A stretch of 17,004 bases of DNA, from contig JACRBO010000482.1 in the NCBI GenBank assembly GCA_016219235.1, forward strand, positions 1-17,004, given 5' to 3'. Below the pieces are notes generated by a model. It was not told where the DNA came from. It did not search any database and saw only the letters and a list, made by a program, of their open reading frames with translations. The translations under genes and the position numbers were made by a program. Origin of the DNA: Chloroflexota bacterium (lineage in GTDB: Bacteria; Chloroflexota; Anaerolineae; Fen-1058). Below, piece by piece: positions 7,600 through 15,216 of this stretch (positions within the stretch are counted from its first letter, which is position 1; each line of letters opens with the position of its first letter).

Positions 7600-8058
7600 A
7601 GGCATTCTCGCGGCTTTCTGGACAGCCCCCGCTTCAAGTTAATCAACTGGTATCCGCCGCTGCTGGGCGCGGGCATTCGCGTGCTGCAGCGTGACGGCGA
7701 TGCCTACACCATCAAAGTGAAGATGCCGTTGACCCGGTTGAATCTCAATGCAGTCGGCACGCACTTCGGCGGCAGCCTGTACGCGATGTGCGATCCGTGG
7801 TTCATGCTGATCCTCATGCAGCATCTGGGTCGCGATTACATCGTCTGGGACAAGGCCGCGTCGATTCAGTTCGTTAAACCCGGCAAAGGCACGGTGTATG
7901 CCACGTTTCACATTCCGCCGGAAACCATCGCCGCGATCAAGACGCAGGTCGATGCCGGTGAAAAACTGGAACCGATCTTCAACGTCGACGTGGTCGATGG
8001 CGCGGGTGACGTCATTGGCAGGGTTGAGAAGCGGCTGTATGTGAGGAAGAAGAAATGA
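7591..8058 (+). CDS. DUF4442 (hotdog-fold, thioesterase-like) protein
   Basis: 155 residues of the DUF4442 family, a hotdog-fold group related to PaaI-type acyl-CoA thioesterases; no substrate is established that I can name. Family landmarks are NWYPPLLGAGIRV near residue 19, LNLNAVGTHFGGSLYAMCDP near 50-69 and DYIVWDKAASIQFVKPGKG near 82-100, ending in a basic tail. The length is normal and there is no signal peptide or membrane helix, so it should be cytosolic. ATG 7591 gives a normal N-terminus, but both it and the weak purine-rich sequence in front of it (GACGAG) belong to a tandem repeat, so initiation may be inefficient or depend on translation from the small ORF ending 20 nt upstream. 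cydDC starts 70 nt downstream. A role in bd oxidase assembly is not known and would rest on location alone. Confidence 0.85.
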   Translation: MSDRHSRGFLDSPRFKLINWYPPLLGAGIRVLQRDGDAYTIKVKMPLTRLNLNAVGTHFGGSLYAMCDPWFMLILMQHLGRDYIVWDKAASIQFVKPGKGTVYATFHIPPETIAAIKTQVDAGEKLEPIFNVDVVDGAGDVIGRVEKRLYVRKKK

Positions 8059-8067
8059 TCCACGCCG

Positions 8068-8124
8068 ACCACGAAACAGCGCTTAAACCATCTTCGTGGT
8101 ACTTCGTGTTCTTCGTGGTTAAGC
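8068..8124 (+). repeat. Palindromic repeat with TTCGTGGT units before cydDC
   Basis: ACCACGAA (8068-8075) is complementary to TTCGTGGT at 8093-8100 and again at 8112-8119. An enclosing stem pairs GCTTAA-A-CCA (8081-8090) with TGGTTAAGC (8116-8124). The unit resembles the GCGAAG/CTTCGCG arms of the palindrome inside cydDC at 10955-11026. It fills the gap in front of the cydDC start. Confidence 0.7.
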
Positions 8125-8128
8125 CGTC

Positions 8129-11100
8129 GTGAAATTCGATAAGCGTCTCCTCGCCGAAGCCAGAACCGTCCGCGGTTACCTCGTCCTTACGATCGGCCTC
8201 GGCGGCCTGGGCGGGCTGTTTATCGTCGCGCAGGCGCGCGCGTTGAGCAGCGTGATCGATCGGGTGTTTCTCAAGTCCGCCACGTTGGCCGATGTTACTC
8301 CGGCCTTGATCGCACTGCTGATTATTATCGTCGTGCGGGCAGTGCTGGCATGGGGCGGCGAAGTCAGCGCGATTCAAGTGGCCGCGCGCGTCAAGACCGC
8401 GCTGCGCCAGCGCGTCTTCGATAAGTTGATGCACCTAGGCCCCGCCTACATTCGCGGCGAACGCACCGGCGAACTGACCAATACCGCCATCGACGGCATC
8501 GAGGCGCTGGAAGCCTATTTTAGCCAGTATTTGCCGCAAGTGGTGCTGGCCGCGCTCGTGCCCCTGATCATCCTCGCCTTTGTCTTCCCCATCGATCTGC
8601 TGTCGGGTATCGTTCTGTTGTTGACCGCGCCATTCATTCCGCTGCTGATGATGCTCATCGGCCAGGCCGCCGAGGTGTTGACGCGCCATCAGTACAAGGC
8701 GCTGAGTTTCATGAGCGCGCACTTGCTCGATGTCTTGCAAGGCTTGACCACTCTCAAGATTCTGGGACGCAGCCGCCGGCAGATCGAAACCATCGGGCAG
8801 GTCAGCGAACGCTTCCGTGACACGACCATGAGCGTGCTGCGTGTGGCGTTTCTCTCGGCTTTTGCGCTGGAGATGATCGCCACCATCAGCACGGCCATCA
8901 TCGCCGTGGAGATTGGTCTGCGCCTGTTGGCCGGCAATTTGCTCTTCGAGCAGGCGCTCTTCATTCTGATCCTCGCGCCTGATTTCTATGCGCCGCTGCG
9001 CTTGCTGGGCACCCGCTTCCACGCGGGTATGTCGGGTGTGGCGGCGGCTGCACGGATTTTTGAGATATTGGAAGAGCCGGAAAATAGGGATCGGGGATCG
9101 GGGATTGGGGATCAGGCAGGTGCGCTCAGTGATCAATGGCAAGTCATTCGCTTTGAAACTGTGAAGTTTGCCTACGGCGATGATCGCGCCGCGGTGAACG
9201 ATGTGACGTTCGAGATCAAGCGCGGTGAACGCGCAGCGCTGGTGGGTGCGACTGGCGCGGGCAAGAGCACGCTGGCGAATCTGTTGCTGCGTTTTATCGA
9301 ACCGCACTCCGGCGCGATCAAATTGGATACGACGCCGCTCAGCTCGCTTTCGATCGGCGCGTGGCGCGATCAGGTAGCGTGGGTACCGCAGTTGCCGTAC
9401 TTATTTCACGCCACGGTATTTGCCAACATCGCGTTGGCGCGACCAGACGCTTCGCTCGATGAAGTGATCCATGTGGCGCAGCTGGCACGCGCCGATGACT
9501 TCATTCGCGCTTTGCCGCAGGGCTATGACACGCTCATCGGCGAACGCGGCGCGCGGCTGAGCGGCGGGCAGGCGCAGCGCATCGCGCTGGCACGCGCGTT
9601 CTTGAAGGACGCGCCGTTATTGATTCTGGACGAAGCTGCGGCCAACCTCGATCTTGAAACCGAAGACTTGATTCAGAGTTCGATCGATCAACTGCTGCAA
9701 GACTGCACCGCGTTGATCATCACGCATCGTCTGAGCACCGCCGCCCGCGCCGATCGGATCGTCGTGCTCGATCACGGCGTGGTGATCGAGCAGGGCACGC
9801 CTGCCGAGTTGATGACCGCACGCGGCGCGTATTATCGATTGGTCGTGGCACAGGGCGTGACGGTTGACGAAAGACGGATGACGGTTGACGAACGACGAAC
9901 GACGGATGCTGCCTTGCCCGGCCGTCATCAATCATCCACTGTCCGCCGTCGCTCGTCATCGCGCAGCATCCCCGTGGGACTCGTCACTCGTCACTCGTCA
10001 CTCATTACTTTCCGTCGCTTGCTGCAACTGGCCGCGCCCTTCAAAGGGTGGATGGCGCTGTCGGTGCTGCTGGGCGCGATAACGATTGGCAGCAGTATCG
10101 GCCTGCTGGCGACCTCGGCCTGGATCATCGCAACGGCGGCGCTGCAACCGTCGGTGGCCGATCTGGCCGTGGCAATCGTGGGCGTGCGCTTCTTTGGCAT
10201 TGCACGCGGCGTGCTCCGGTATCTGGAGCGCTTAGTCTCGCATCACGTCAACTTTAGTTTGTTGGCGAAGCTGCGCGTGTGGTTCTATGCCGCGATCGAG
10301 CCGCTGGCTCCGGCGCGCCTGATGACCTATCGATCGGGCGATTTGCTCAGCCGCATCGTCGGCGACATTGAGACGCTGCAAAACTTCTTCATCCGGGTGA
10401 TTGCACCGCTACTGGTGGCGTTGGTCATTGCCCTGGCAGCGATGATCTTCTTTGCGGCGTTTGATGTGTCGCTCGCGATTGTAATCGTAACGTTCATGAT
10501 CTTGATCGGCGTGATCGTGCCGCTGGGTGTGCAGCGCTTGAGCCGCGCCACGAGCCGTCGATTGGTGGCAGTCCGATCGGAGTTGAACGTGACCTTGATC
10601 GACGGCCTGCAAGGCGCGGCGGACCTCATCGCCTTTGGCCGTGAACGCGATCAAGCTAAGTTGGTGTCCGCACTCAGCGTTGAGCTGGCGCAACTGCAAG
10701 GCCGCATGGCGTCGATCACGGGACTGCATACAGCGCTGGGTGTGGCCCTGACCAATCTGGCACTGTGGAGCGTGCTGCTGATCGCCATTCCGCTGGTGCG
10801 CGAGGCGCGGCTGACGGGTATCGATCTGGCGGTGCTGCCGCTGGCGGCGTTGGCTTGTTTCGAAGGCGCGCTGGCGCTGCCGCTGGCGTTTCAATATTTG
10901 GAGACTAATCTGGAGGCGGCGCGACGCCTGTTTGAGATAGTGGATGCAGAAGAGTCGACCGCAAAGACGCGAAGACGCGAAGAAGAAACAGTAGACTCCT
11001 TTGCGTCTTCGCGCCTTCGCGGTCGAGTAGCTGAGTTGAATATCCGTGACGTGAGTTTTCGCTACAACGCTGACGAGCCGTTGGCGCTAAACAAAGTGAG

Positions 11101-11773
11101 CTTGTCCGTGAAGACCGGGCAGCGTGTGGCGATCGTGGGGGCCAGCGGCGCAGGCAAATCGACGTTGATTAATTTGCTGCTGCGCTTCTGGGACTACGCC
11201 GCTGGATCAATTATGCTGAACGGGCTTGAACTGCGCGACGCTGATCCCGATGATGTTCGGCGGCAGTTTGGAGTGGTGTCGCAAACGACACACCTGTTCA
11301 ATGCGACGATCCGCGAGAATTTGCTGTTGGCGCGCGCGGATGCGACCGAGGCCGAGATGATCACGGCTGCGCAGCAGGCGCAGATTCACGACTTCATTCA
11401 AGCGTTGCCATTGGGCTACGATACACCGGTCGGGGAACAGGGATTGCGCTTGAGCGGCGGCGAACGTCAAAGATTGGCTATCGCACGCGCGATGTTAAAA
11501 GACGCGCCGATTGTGATTTTTGACGAAGCGACGGCGAACCTCGATTCGGTGACGGAGCGCAAAGTATGGCAGGCCCTGCGGGCGCTGATGGCCGATCGGG
11601 CGGTGTTGATCGTCACGCATCGGTTGATCGGGCTGGAGGAGGCTGATGAGATCATCGTGCTCCAACAAGGCTGCATCGTCGAGCGCGGCCGGCACGCGGC
11701 GCTGATCGATCGGGCGGGCGTGTACTATCGGTTGTGGCTGCGCCAGCAGCAACATGCTGTATTGAACGCCTGA
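8129..11773 (+). CDS. cydDC: Fused CydD-CydC thiol-reductant ABC exporter
   Basis: Heterodimer-in-one ABC exporter of 1214 residues. CydDC exports glutathione/cysteine-type reductants and is needed to assemble cytochrome bd, which is encoded just upstream. The CydD half has a TMD (1-315) with the family signature around YLPQVVLAALVPL and TAPFIPLLMMLIGQAAE. Its NBD has Walker A GATGAGKS at 373-380, LSGGQ at 477-481 and catalytic DE at 501-502. The CydC half has a TMD (about 632-935) with GLLATSAWIIATAAL and RYLERLVSHHVNF. Its NBD has Walker A GASGAGKS at 1004-1011, signature LSGGE at 1108-1112 and DE at 1132-1133. GTG 8129 is the first possible start after an in-frame stop at 8120; there is no good Shine-Dalgarno. 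Repeats fill all three linkers (residues 320-329, 577-627, 943-966), yet the frame is intact. Fused cydCD genes are known in actinobacteria. Confidence 0.93.
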   Translation: MKFDKRLLAEARTVRGYLVLTIGLGGLGGLFIVAQARALSSVIDRVFLKSATLADVTPALIALLIIIVVRAVLAWGGEVSAIQVAARVKTALRQRVFDKLMHLGPAYIRGERTGELTNTAIDGIEALEAYFSQYLPQVVLAALVPLIILAFVFPIDLLSGIVLLLTAPFIPLLMMLIGQAAEVLTRHQYKALSFMSAHLLDVLQGLTTLKILGRSRRQIETIGQVSERFRDTTMSVLRVAFLSAFALEMIATISTAIIAVEIGLRLLAGNLLFEQALFILILAPDFYAPLRLLGTRFHAGMSGVAAAARIFEILEEPENRDRGSGIGDQAGALSDQWQVIRFETVKFAYGDDRAAVNDVTFEIKRGERAALVGATGAGKSTLANLLLRFIEPHSGAIKLDTTPLSSLSIGAWRDQVAWVPQLPYLFHATVFANIALARPDASLDEVIHVAQLARADDFIRALPQGYDTLIGERGARLSGGQAQRIALARAFLKDAPLLILDEAAANLDLETEDLIQSSIDQLLQDCTALIITHRLSTAARADRIVVLDHGVVIEQGTPAELMTARGAYYRLVVAQGVTVDERRMTVDERRTTDAALPGRHQSSTVRRRSSSRSIPVGLVTRHSSLITFRRLLQLAAPFKGWMALSVLLGAITIGSSIGLLATSAWIIATAALQPSVADLAVAIVGVRFFGIARGVLRYLERLVSHHVNFSLLAKLRVWFYAAIEPLAPARLMTYRSGDLLSRIVGDIETLQNFFIRVIAPLLVALVIALAAMIFFAAFDVSLAIVIVTFMILIGVIVPLGVQRLSRATSRRLVAVRSELNVTLIDGLQGAADLIAFGRERDQAKLVSALSVELAQLQGRMASITGLHTALGVALTNLALWSVLLIAIPLVREARLTGIDLAVLPLAALACFEGALALPLAFQYLETNLEAARRLFEIVDAEESTAKTRRREEETVDSFASSRLRGRVAELNIRDVSFRYNADEPLALNKVSLSVKTGQRVAIVGASGAGKSTLINLLLRFWDYAAGSIMLNGLELRDADPDDVRRQFGVVSQTTHLFNATIRENLLLARADATEAEMITAAQQAQIHDFIQALPLGYDTPVGEQGLRLSGGERQRLAIARAMLKDAPIVIFDEATANLDSVTERKVWQALRALMADRAVLIVTHRLIGLEEADEIIVLQQGCIVERGRHAALIDRAGVYYRLWLRQQQHAVLNA
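9087..9114 (+). repeat. GGGATCG heptamer repeat in CydDC linker 1
   Basis: Four consecutive units, GGGATCG, GGGATCG, GGGATTG and GGGATCA, lie between TMD1 and NBD1 of the fused exporter. They are translated as a Gly/Arg/Asp-rich stretch (residues about 320-329). Confidence 0.9.
9859..10010 (+). repeat. Compound heptamer-repeat insert in CydDC linker 2
   Basis: The left part (9859-9907) is seven units of GACGNNN, giving the peptide repeat TVDERR twice. The right part carries NNNCGTC-like units and then GTCACTC three times (9983-10003) with degenerate units on either side. GGATGCTGC (9904-9912) and GCAGCATCC (9963-9971) form a perfect 9-bp inverted repeat around the centre. The whole insert is translated as about 50 Arg/Ser/Thr-rich residues joining CydD to CydC. 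Confidence 0.85.
10955..11026 (+). repeat. 72-bp in-frame palindromic element in CydDC linker 3
   Basis: Arms at 10955-10983 and 10998-11026 are near-complementary: TCGACCGC...GCGAAGACGC against GCGTCTTCGC...GCGGTCGA, with few mismatches and a ~14-nt loop. The element is exactly 24 codons long and starts on a codon boundary (residues 943-966), encoding a charged stretch with KTRRREEE between TMD2 and NBD2. Confidence 0.9.
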
Positions 11774-11840
11774 TCAATCTGTGAGACTTGCCACATAATC
11801 CTTAAAATAGTGTTACTGCCCTGTTCACGTTCGAGAAGCG

Positions 11841-11849
11841 TGCTAGAAT
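11841..11849 (+). promoter_or_regulatory. Extended -10 promoter of the secreted-protein gene
   Basis: TGCTAGAAT matches the extended -10 form TGN-TATAAT with one mismatch. The -35 is poor; TGTTCA sits 16-17 nt upstream. The predicted start near 11856 gives a leader of ~170 nt before ATG 12029. Confidence 0.45.
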
Positions 11850-11858
11850 CACGCCCAA

Positions 11859-12000
11859 TGCCAAGCGGGTATGTCCCTTGGCGTTTCGCGTATTTGCTCA
11901 GGGTGGAGGACTTCAGTCGGTCAAGGAGACGATGCGGCAGTCATGCGGTGGGTCCCGCCAACCCGTTCGAATCTCGCCCGTAGTTGACATTGCGGTCAAA
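11859..12000 (+). ncRNA. Structured 5' leader, class unrecognised
   Basis: Three hairpins are visible: GCCAAG/CTTGGC at 11860-11882, GCGG/CCGC at 11945-11958 and TTGAC/GTCAA at 11984-11999, the last ending 15 nt before the GTGGAG ribosome site. GTCAA also occurs at 11920-11924 and could pair with TTGAC instead, giving two exclusive folds. I could not match it to a riboswitch class I know. The span contains no convincing gene. Confidence 0.3.
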
Positions 12001-12028
12001 TTCGCCCAAACAAGTGGAGACAAAACTC

Positions 12029-14596
12029 ATGCGCACAAAGATTCTGGGATTTGTGGTTGTGGTTGTGATGTTGGCGTTGGTGGCTGCTGCCTTTGTTCCG
12101 GCTCGCTCGCCGGCCGCGCCGGTCGCGGCGCGGTTTAGCCCCAATCTTCCCGCAGCAGTCAGCACACCAGCGTCCGGCATCGGCGTTATAACACCTGATG
12201 ATGACCGGTCGGCCAGCTCACGGGGGCCGATTGTCCGCGAAGCCGACGTGATGGATGTATCGGCACCGTTGAGCGCGATTGCGCCGATTGCGCCGACCGA
12301 GGGGCGGGCCGACGCCGATCTGAATGAACTCCGCGCGCTGCCTGGCCGCCCGGACGGTACCGGCCGCGACAATCCGAACGATGGCTTTCTTGATCCGGCC
12401 TGGAACGAAGCCGCCGACAATCGGCCGTCACCGTCGGCCGTCAGCGCCCCGCTGGTCAGCTTCGATGGCGTAAACAACGTTAACGGTGTGCTGCCGCCCG
12501 ACACTAACGGCGACATCGGCCCCAATCACTATATGCAGTGGGTCAACCTGTCGTTTGCCATTTACAACCGAACGGGTTCGTTGCTGTATGGCCCGGCGGC
12601 GGGCAATACGTTGTGGAGCGGTTTCAGCGGTGTGTGCTCGACCAGCAATGACGGCGATCCGATCGTCCTGTACGATCAACTGGCCGATCGCTGGATGGTC
12701 AGCCAATTTGCGCTGCCCAACTATCCCAACGGCCCGTTCTATCAATGCATCGCCGTATCGCAGACGGGCGATCCCACCGGCGCCTGGTACCGCTATCAGT
12801 TCACGGTGAGTTCGACCAAGATGAACGACTACCCGCACTTTGGCGTCTGGCCAGATGGCTATTACATGTCCGTCAACCAGTTTGCCTCGGGCACCGGAGC
12901 CTGGGCGGGCGCGGGCGTCGTAGCCTTTGAACGCGATAAGATGCTGCTGGGCCAGACGGCGCGGATGGTCTACTTCGATCTGTACGGCGTCGATCCGAAT
13001 CTGGGCGGCATGCTCCCGTCCGATCTGGATGGCCCGGCCCCGGCAGCCGGCACCCCCAACTATTTCGCGGAGCCGGATGACAGCGTCAATGGCTTCCCGC
13101 AAGATCAGATTCAGGTCTTTGCCTTCCACGTTGATTGGACGAACACCGCCAACTCAACCTTTGCAGTGGCTAACACGCTGGCTACGGCCGCGTTCGATTC
13201 GAATATGTGCAACGGCTCCCGCAACTGCATCGCCCAGCAGGGGACGACGCGCAAGTTGGACGCCATTGCCGATCGGGCGATGTACCGCCTGCAATATCGC
13301 AACTTTGGCGCCTATCAAACGCTGGTGCTCAATCACACCGTGGACATGAACAACGCCGATCGCGCCGGCCTCCGCTGGTACGAACTGCGCAATACCGGCG
13401 GCGGCTGGAGCATCTATCAGCAAGGCTCGTTCTCACCTGATACCACGCAGCGCTGGATGGGCAGCGCCGCGATGAACTCGAAGGGCGAGATCGCGCTGGG
13501 CTATTCGGCCTCCAGCAGCTCGATGTATCCCGCGATCCGCTACACCGGCCGATTGGCCACTGACGCCCTCGGCACGATGCCGCAGGGCGAAGGCACGCTG
13601 TTCGCGGGCACGGGCAATCAAACCAGCACGTCTTCACGCTGGGGCGACTACAGCATGCTGGCCGTCGATCCCACCGACGATTGCACGTTCTGGTTCACTT
13701 CTGAGTATATTCAAACCAGCGGCACTTCGCCGTGGCGGACGCGCATCGGTTCGTTCCGCGTGAGTACGTGCGGGACGGCTCCGACATCCACGCCGACCTC
13801 CACTCCGACCAACACACCAACCCCGACGAACACGCCAACGCCCACAGCCACGTCGACCGTTGGTCCGTCGCCAACGCCGACCAACACGTCGACGGCTACG
13901 AACACGCCGACACCGACATCGACGCCGACCAACACTCCGACGCCGACTAACACTCCGACGCCGACCAACACGCCGACACCGACCAACACCCCGACGCCGA
14001 ATGCGTGTTCAAATCCGTCTGGCACGTACTGCCGCACCGATACGGACACGCGCGCGTGGATCGCCGGTACGACCAATCAGAGCATCACGTCGGACGATAC
14101 CACCAAGACCGTGACGCTGCCGTTTACGTTCCGCTTCATGGGCACCAACTACACATCGGTGAAGATTTCGTCCAACGGCAACGTTCACTTTGGCACGGCC
14201 AGCAGCGCCTACAATAATGTAACGATTCCGGCTACGGCCAATCCGAATGCGCTGATCGCCGCCTTCTGGGACGATCTGGCGCCCAACCTGGGCGGCGCGA
14301 TCTACACCGGCACGTCTGGCACGTCACCCAATCGCACCTTCGTCATCGAGTGGCGCAACGTCAATCGCTACGGCGTCAGCGGCACCAACGGCGCGACGTT
14401 CCAGATTCAACTGGTGGAAACCACCAATCACATCTATATCCTGTACCAGGACACGACCTTTGGCAATGCGTCGTACGACAACGGTCTGTCCGCGACCAGC
14501 GGTGTGGAGAATGCGGCGGGCAATGCCGGCAATCGGTACAGCTTCAATAGCGCGGTACTGACGGCGGGCAAGGTGCTGCACTTCTGGCCGCAATAA
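12029..14596 (+). CDS. Secreted modular protein with Pro-Thr linker
   Basis: 855 residues, function not established. The N-terminus [18 protein letters not shown] is a clear signal peptide, followed by an Ala/Pro-rich low-complexity region to about 139. Residues about 140-583 form a large globular domain starting near [19 protein letters not shown], with repeated aromatic/Asp-Gly patterns suggestive of a beta-propeller; this is inference. Residues about 585-658 are a Thr-Pro-Asn linker (NTPTPT units) of the type common in Chloroflexota exoproteins. Residues about 660-855 form a beta-rich C-terminal module beginning with a Cys pair and containing [20 protein letters not shown] and an AAFWDDLAP motif, resembling NIDO/adhesion-like modules. 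ATG 12029 is chosen because it begins the signal peptide and has GTGGAG 9 nt upstream; the in-frame TTG 11984 would spoil it. No anchor or LPXTG is seen, so it is probably released or surface-adsorbed. Confidence 0.9.
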   Translation: MRTKILGFVVVVVMLALVAAAFVPARSPAAPVAARFSPNLPAAVSTPASGIGVITPDDDRSASSRGPIVREADVMDVSAPLSAIAPIAPTEGRADADLNELRALPGRPDGTGRDNPNDGFLDPAWNEAADNRPSPSAVSAPLVSFDGVNNVNGVLPPDTNGDIGPNHYMQWVNLSFAIYNRTGSLLYGPAAGNTLWSGFSGVCSTSNDGDPIVLYDQLADRWMVSQFALPNYPNGPFYQCIAVSQTGDPTGAWYRYQFTVSSTKMNDYPHFGVWPDGYYMSVNQFASGTGAWAGAGVVAFERDKMLLGQTARMVYFDLYGVDPNLGGMLPSDLDGPAPAAGTPNYFAEPDDSVNGFPQDQIQVFAFHVDWTNTANSTFAVANTLATAAFDSNMCNGSRNCIAQQGTTRKLDAIADRAMYRLQYRNFGAYQTLVLNHTVDMNNADRAGLRWYELRNTGGGWSIYQQGSFSPDTTQRWMGSAAMNSKGEIALGYSASSSSMYPAIRYTGRLATDALGTMPQGEGTLFAGTGNQTSTSSRWGDYSMLAVDPTDDCTFWFTSEYIQTSGTSPWRTRIGSFRVSTCGTAPTSTPTSTPTNTPTPTNTPTPTATSTVGPSPTPTNTSTATNTPTPTSTPTNTPTPTNTPTPTNTPTPTNTPTPNACSNPSGTYCRTDTDTRAWIAGTTNQSITSDDTTKTVTLPFTFRFMGTNYTSVKISSNGNVHFGTASSAYNNVTIPATANPNALIAAFWDDLAPNLGGAIYTGTSGTSPNRTFVIEWRNVNRYGVSGTNGATFQIQLVETTNHIYILYQDTTFGNASYDNGLSATSGVENAAGNAGNRYSFNSAVLTAGKVLHFWPQ
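13931..14002 (+). repeat. 18-bp tandem repeat encoding NTPTPT
   Basis: Four head-to-tail 18-bp units beginning AACACTCCGACGCCGAC, differing mainly at third positions, lie at the 3' end of the longer Pro-Thr linker (13786-14002). Confidence 0.85.
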
Positions 14597-14645
14597 GCTT
14601 AGTCCTTAATCTGTGGCGATAACCACGTAACGGACGGAGCAAGCA

Positions 14646-14685
14646 AAAGCGCCGCGTGAAGATCAAATTCTTCACGCGGCGCTTT
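14646..14685. terminator. Bidirectional intrinsic terminator
   Basis: AAAGCGCCGCGTGAA (14646-14660) and its exact complement at 14671-14685 form a 15-bp stem, extendable to 17, with A-run and T-run edges on both strands. It lies between the convergent secreted-protein gene and the 161-residue gene, whose ends are 49 and 15 nt away. Confidence 0.92.
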
Positions 14686-14700
14686 ATGCTCCACCATCAT

Positions 14701-15186
14701 CTAGTCGGACGATTGCATGTACGTCCTAATTTCTGAGGCCATGCTTATACGCAGTTTACTACCGCGTAGGCGTATCTCGGCAAAAAGATCGGCAGGAACA
14801 ATCAGTTCGTTCGAAATGCTCCGATCTTCAGCCCGGGCCAGAATTTCTTGAAGCTGATTGTAAGCCTCCAGCGCCACATTCTCAGTCGAGAAGGCCAGAT
14901 ACAGGCCGCCTGCTTCTTCATAGTACCAGCTGCGGAGCCTCTCGGCCAGGTCCCGTGCTACTTCATAAGTCGGCACCCTGGTGCGTCCATACTTGGCCAA
15001 CGGTGCCAACATCCCCCACAGGCGCTCATAAGTCAGTACCAGCCGTAATCGAAAAATCTCGCCGACTGACAGACCTGCATAGATATTGTTCGTCGTCGAG
15101 GTAATCTTGTCGCGCCCGACGATGTCTTCACCGACTGTCACCTCGCCGTCAACATCGACGCCGCCGCTCCGACTGGAATCTGACAT
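14701..15186 (-). CDS. 161-residue protein with VGRDKI-type N-terminus
   Basis: I do not recognise the family as a whole. The N-terminal ~30 residues form a valine/aspartate-patterned run ending in DIVGRDKI, a short segment I recall as common at the start of otherwise unrelated cyanobacterial and Chloroflexota proteins, often beside NTPase or effector modules of presumed conflict systems. After a short NNIYAG linker, residues about 40-161 look alpha-helical, with a conserved-looking WYYEEAGGLYLAFS segment. There is no signal peptide or membrane helix. The ATG at 15186 has GGGGGAG immediately upstream. It starts 30 nt after the LCP gene stop and is probably co-transcribed with it, so it may share its terminator at 14646-14685. 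No catalytic motif is visible; a scaffold or sensor role would be speculation. Confidence 0.8.
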   Translation of the reverse strand: MSDSSRSGGVDVDGEVTVGEDIVGRDKITSTTNNIYAGLSVGEIFRLRLVLTYERLWGMLAPLAKYGRTRVPTYEVARDLAERLRSWYYEEAGGLYLAFSTENVALEAYNQLQEILARAEDRSISNELIVPADLFAEIRLRGSKLRISMASEIRTYMQSSD

Positions 15187-15216
15187 GTCTCCCCCGTTGT
15201 TCCGGCTGGCTGTGTG

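Noticed and set aside
11960..11980. tRNA-like T-loop GTTCGAATC
   Set aside because: The flanking bases do not pair as a T-stem, and no acceptor or anticodon arm can be built.
11931..12138. Alternative ORF with AAGGAG before ATG in the secreted-protein leader
   Set aside because: The Shine-Dalgarno spacing is only 3 nt, the frame overlaps the signal peptide out of phase, and the product is low-complexity Gly/Cys.
13860..14114. Arg/Pro-rich ORF in another frame of the Thr-Pro linker
   Set aside because: It is a frame-shadow of the 18-bp repeats.
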